Assembly: GCF_003853415.1 (NCBI RefSeq)
Contig: NZ_QTPP01000015.1
Span: 102,554-166,553, forward strand
Origin: Burkholderia sp. Bp9142
Lineage (GTDB): Bacteria > Pseudomonadota > Gammaproteobacteria > Burkholderiales > Burkholderiaceae
Direction: 5' to 3'
Length of the DNA: 64,000 nt
Both the position numbers and the translations under genes were made by a program. Positions 63,597 through 64,000 of the stretch are shown here, piece by piece. Below the pieces are notes generated by a model. It saw only the letters and a list, made by a program, of their open reading frames with translations. It did not search any database and was not told the origin of the DNA. Position 1 is the first letter of the stretch; each line of letters begins with the position of its first letter.

Positions 63597-64000
63597 ATCG
63601 ACGCTGCTTCTGTTCTGGAAACGGTGCTGCCGGCCGGGTGGGTTCGCACGTGCCCGGTATCGCGAGTGCGAGGCTGTGTCGTCGGTATGTCGCTTGATCC
63701 TGATGCAATGCGGGCCGAATTCATCGACATCTGGCGGTATCGCTGCTATGTGTGAAATAGAGTCGCCGCGGAGACGAACGGCATGGATTCCAAGGGACCG
63801 CGGGTTGTCTTCAACGTCGGGGCGGCTAAGGCGGATCTGAATCGCTTGGGCCGGCACGGCTTGATACAGATTCAATGGGCCTGCAGCATGAAACTACAAG
63901 CCCAGAGAGTGTCCGTAGGGCGACCGATCGCTACGCTGCGGTGATCATTCGGCGATCAAGAAGCGATCACGTTTCTTACCCTTGATCCATGACGGTTCGC
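63597..64000. other. End of window, little recognisable content
   Basis: Only the doubtful small ORF at 63783 was noted; no known coding, RNA or repeat signal was recognised. Confidence 0.4.
63783..63944 (+). CDS. Hypothetical 53-residue protein (doubtful)
   Basis: GGAG lies 10 bases before an ATG; the product starts MDSKGPRVVFNVG and ends RPIATLR. It is basic and has no recognisable domain. It may be a chance frame. Confidence 0.18.
   Translation: MDSKGPRVVFNVGAAKADLNRLGRHGLIQIQWACSMKLQAQRVSVGRPIATLR

Noticed and set aside
62400..64000. A tRNA gene as attachment site for the integrase remnant
   Set aside because: No cloverleaf-like sequence or CCA-ending acceptor stem was seen on either strand in this interval.

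Overview
The window looks like an accessory, catabolism-rich stretch of a Burkholderia-like betaproteobacterial genome (Burkholderia, Paraburkholderia or Caballeronia). The reasons are high-GC codon use in most genes, two Burkholderia-type porins, many TetR/LysR-regulated aromatic catabolic operons, and a soxBDAG set preceded by purU. Two AT-rich intervals near 58.6-58.9 kb and 60.8-61.2 kb, an IS2-like element and a broken P4-type integrase mark the right-hand end as horizontally disturbed. No rRNA, tRNA or CRISPR was seen.

Region A (1-20.6 kb): the 3' part of a succinate-semialdehyde-type dehydrogenase gene; two paralogous TetR regulators; an MFS/Rieske oxygenase operon; a cupin/BKACE operon divergent from a PBP-fold protein/FAH hydrolase/thioesterase operon; a porin and an MFS permease; then FAH hydrolase, flavin monooxygenase, two-domain VOC dioxygenase, Rieske ferredoxin and MFS permease. 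Five sites of the form ACGAAAC-N5-GTTTCGT (perfect or imperfect) lie before these operons and suggest one regulon for an unrecognised aromatic or heterocyclic substrate. A separate SDR/MFS operon (17.8-19.8 kb) is divergent from its own TetR gene over two TGCACT/AGTGCA palindromes.

Region B (20.7-26.3 kb): an ABM-domain protein, a degenerate DODA-type dioxygenase paralogue, an NADP-dependent oxidoreductase and an intact DODA dioxygenase divergent from a LysR gene, then a decayed pyruvate carboxylase pseudogene holding a 9-bp tandem repeat.

Region C (26.3-51.8 kb), bracketed by two paralogous TetR genes: purU, soxBDAG (heterotetrameric sarcosine oxidase type), 4-hydroxyphenylpyruvate dioxygenase, a small VOC protein, fumarylacetoacetase, 3-hydroxybutyrate dehydrogenase-like SDR, fused CoA-transferase, flavodoxin/HxlR pair, porin, branched-chain-type ABC binding protein, TetR, aromatic aminotransferase, FolB-like protein, folD, maleylacetoacetate isomerase, FAD amine oxidase, cupin and an amino-acid permease. 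This is almost a complete tyrosine pathway joined to an N-demethylation and one-carbon module. No homogentisate dioxygenase is present; the small VOC protein sits where it would be expected. I propose catabolism of an N-methylated tyrosine-like compound as a testable idea.

Region D (52-64 kb): a LysR gene, HMG-CoA-lyase-like and CaiB-like CoA-transferase genes, a gamma-carbonic-anhydrase-like gene cleanly split by an IS2-like element (5-bp target duplication), an MFS permease, a tannase/feruloyl-esterase-like lipoprotein in AT-rich surroundings, a MarR gene, a 5'-truncated Lrp/AsnC gene and a frameshifted integrase remnant.
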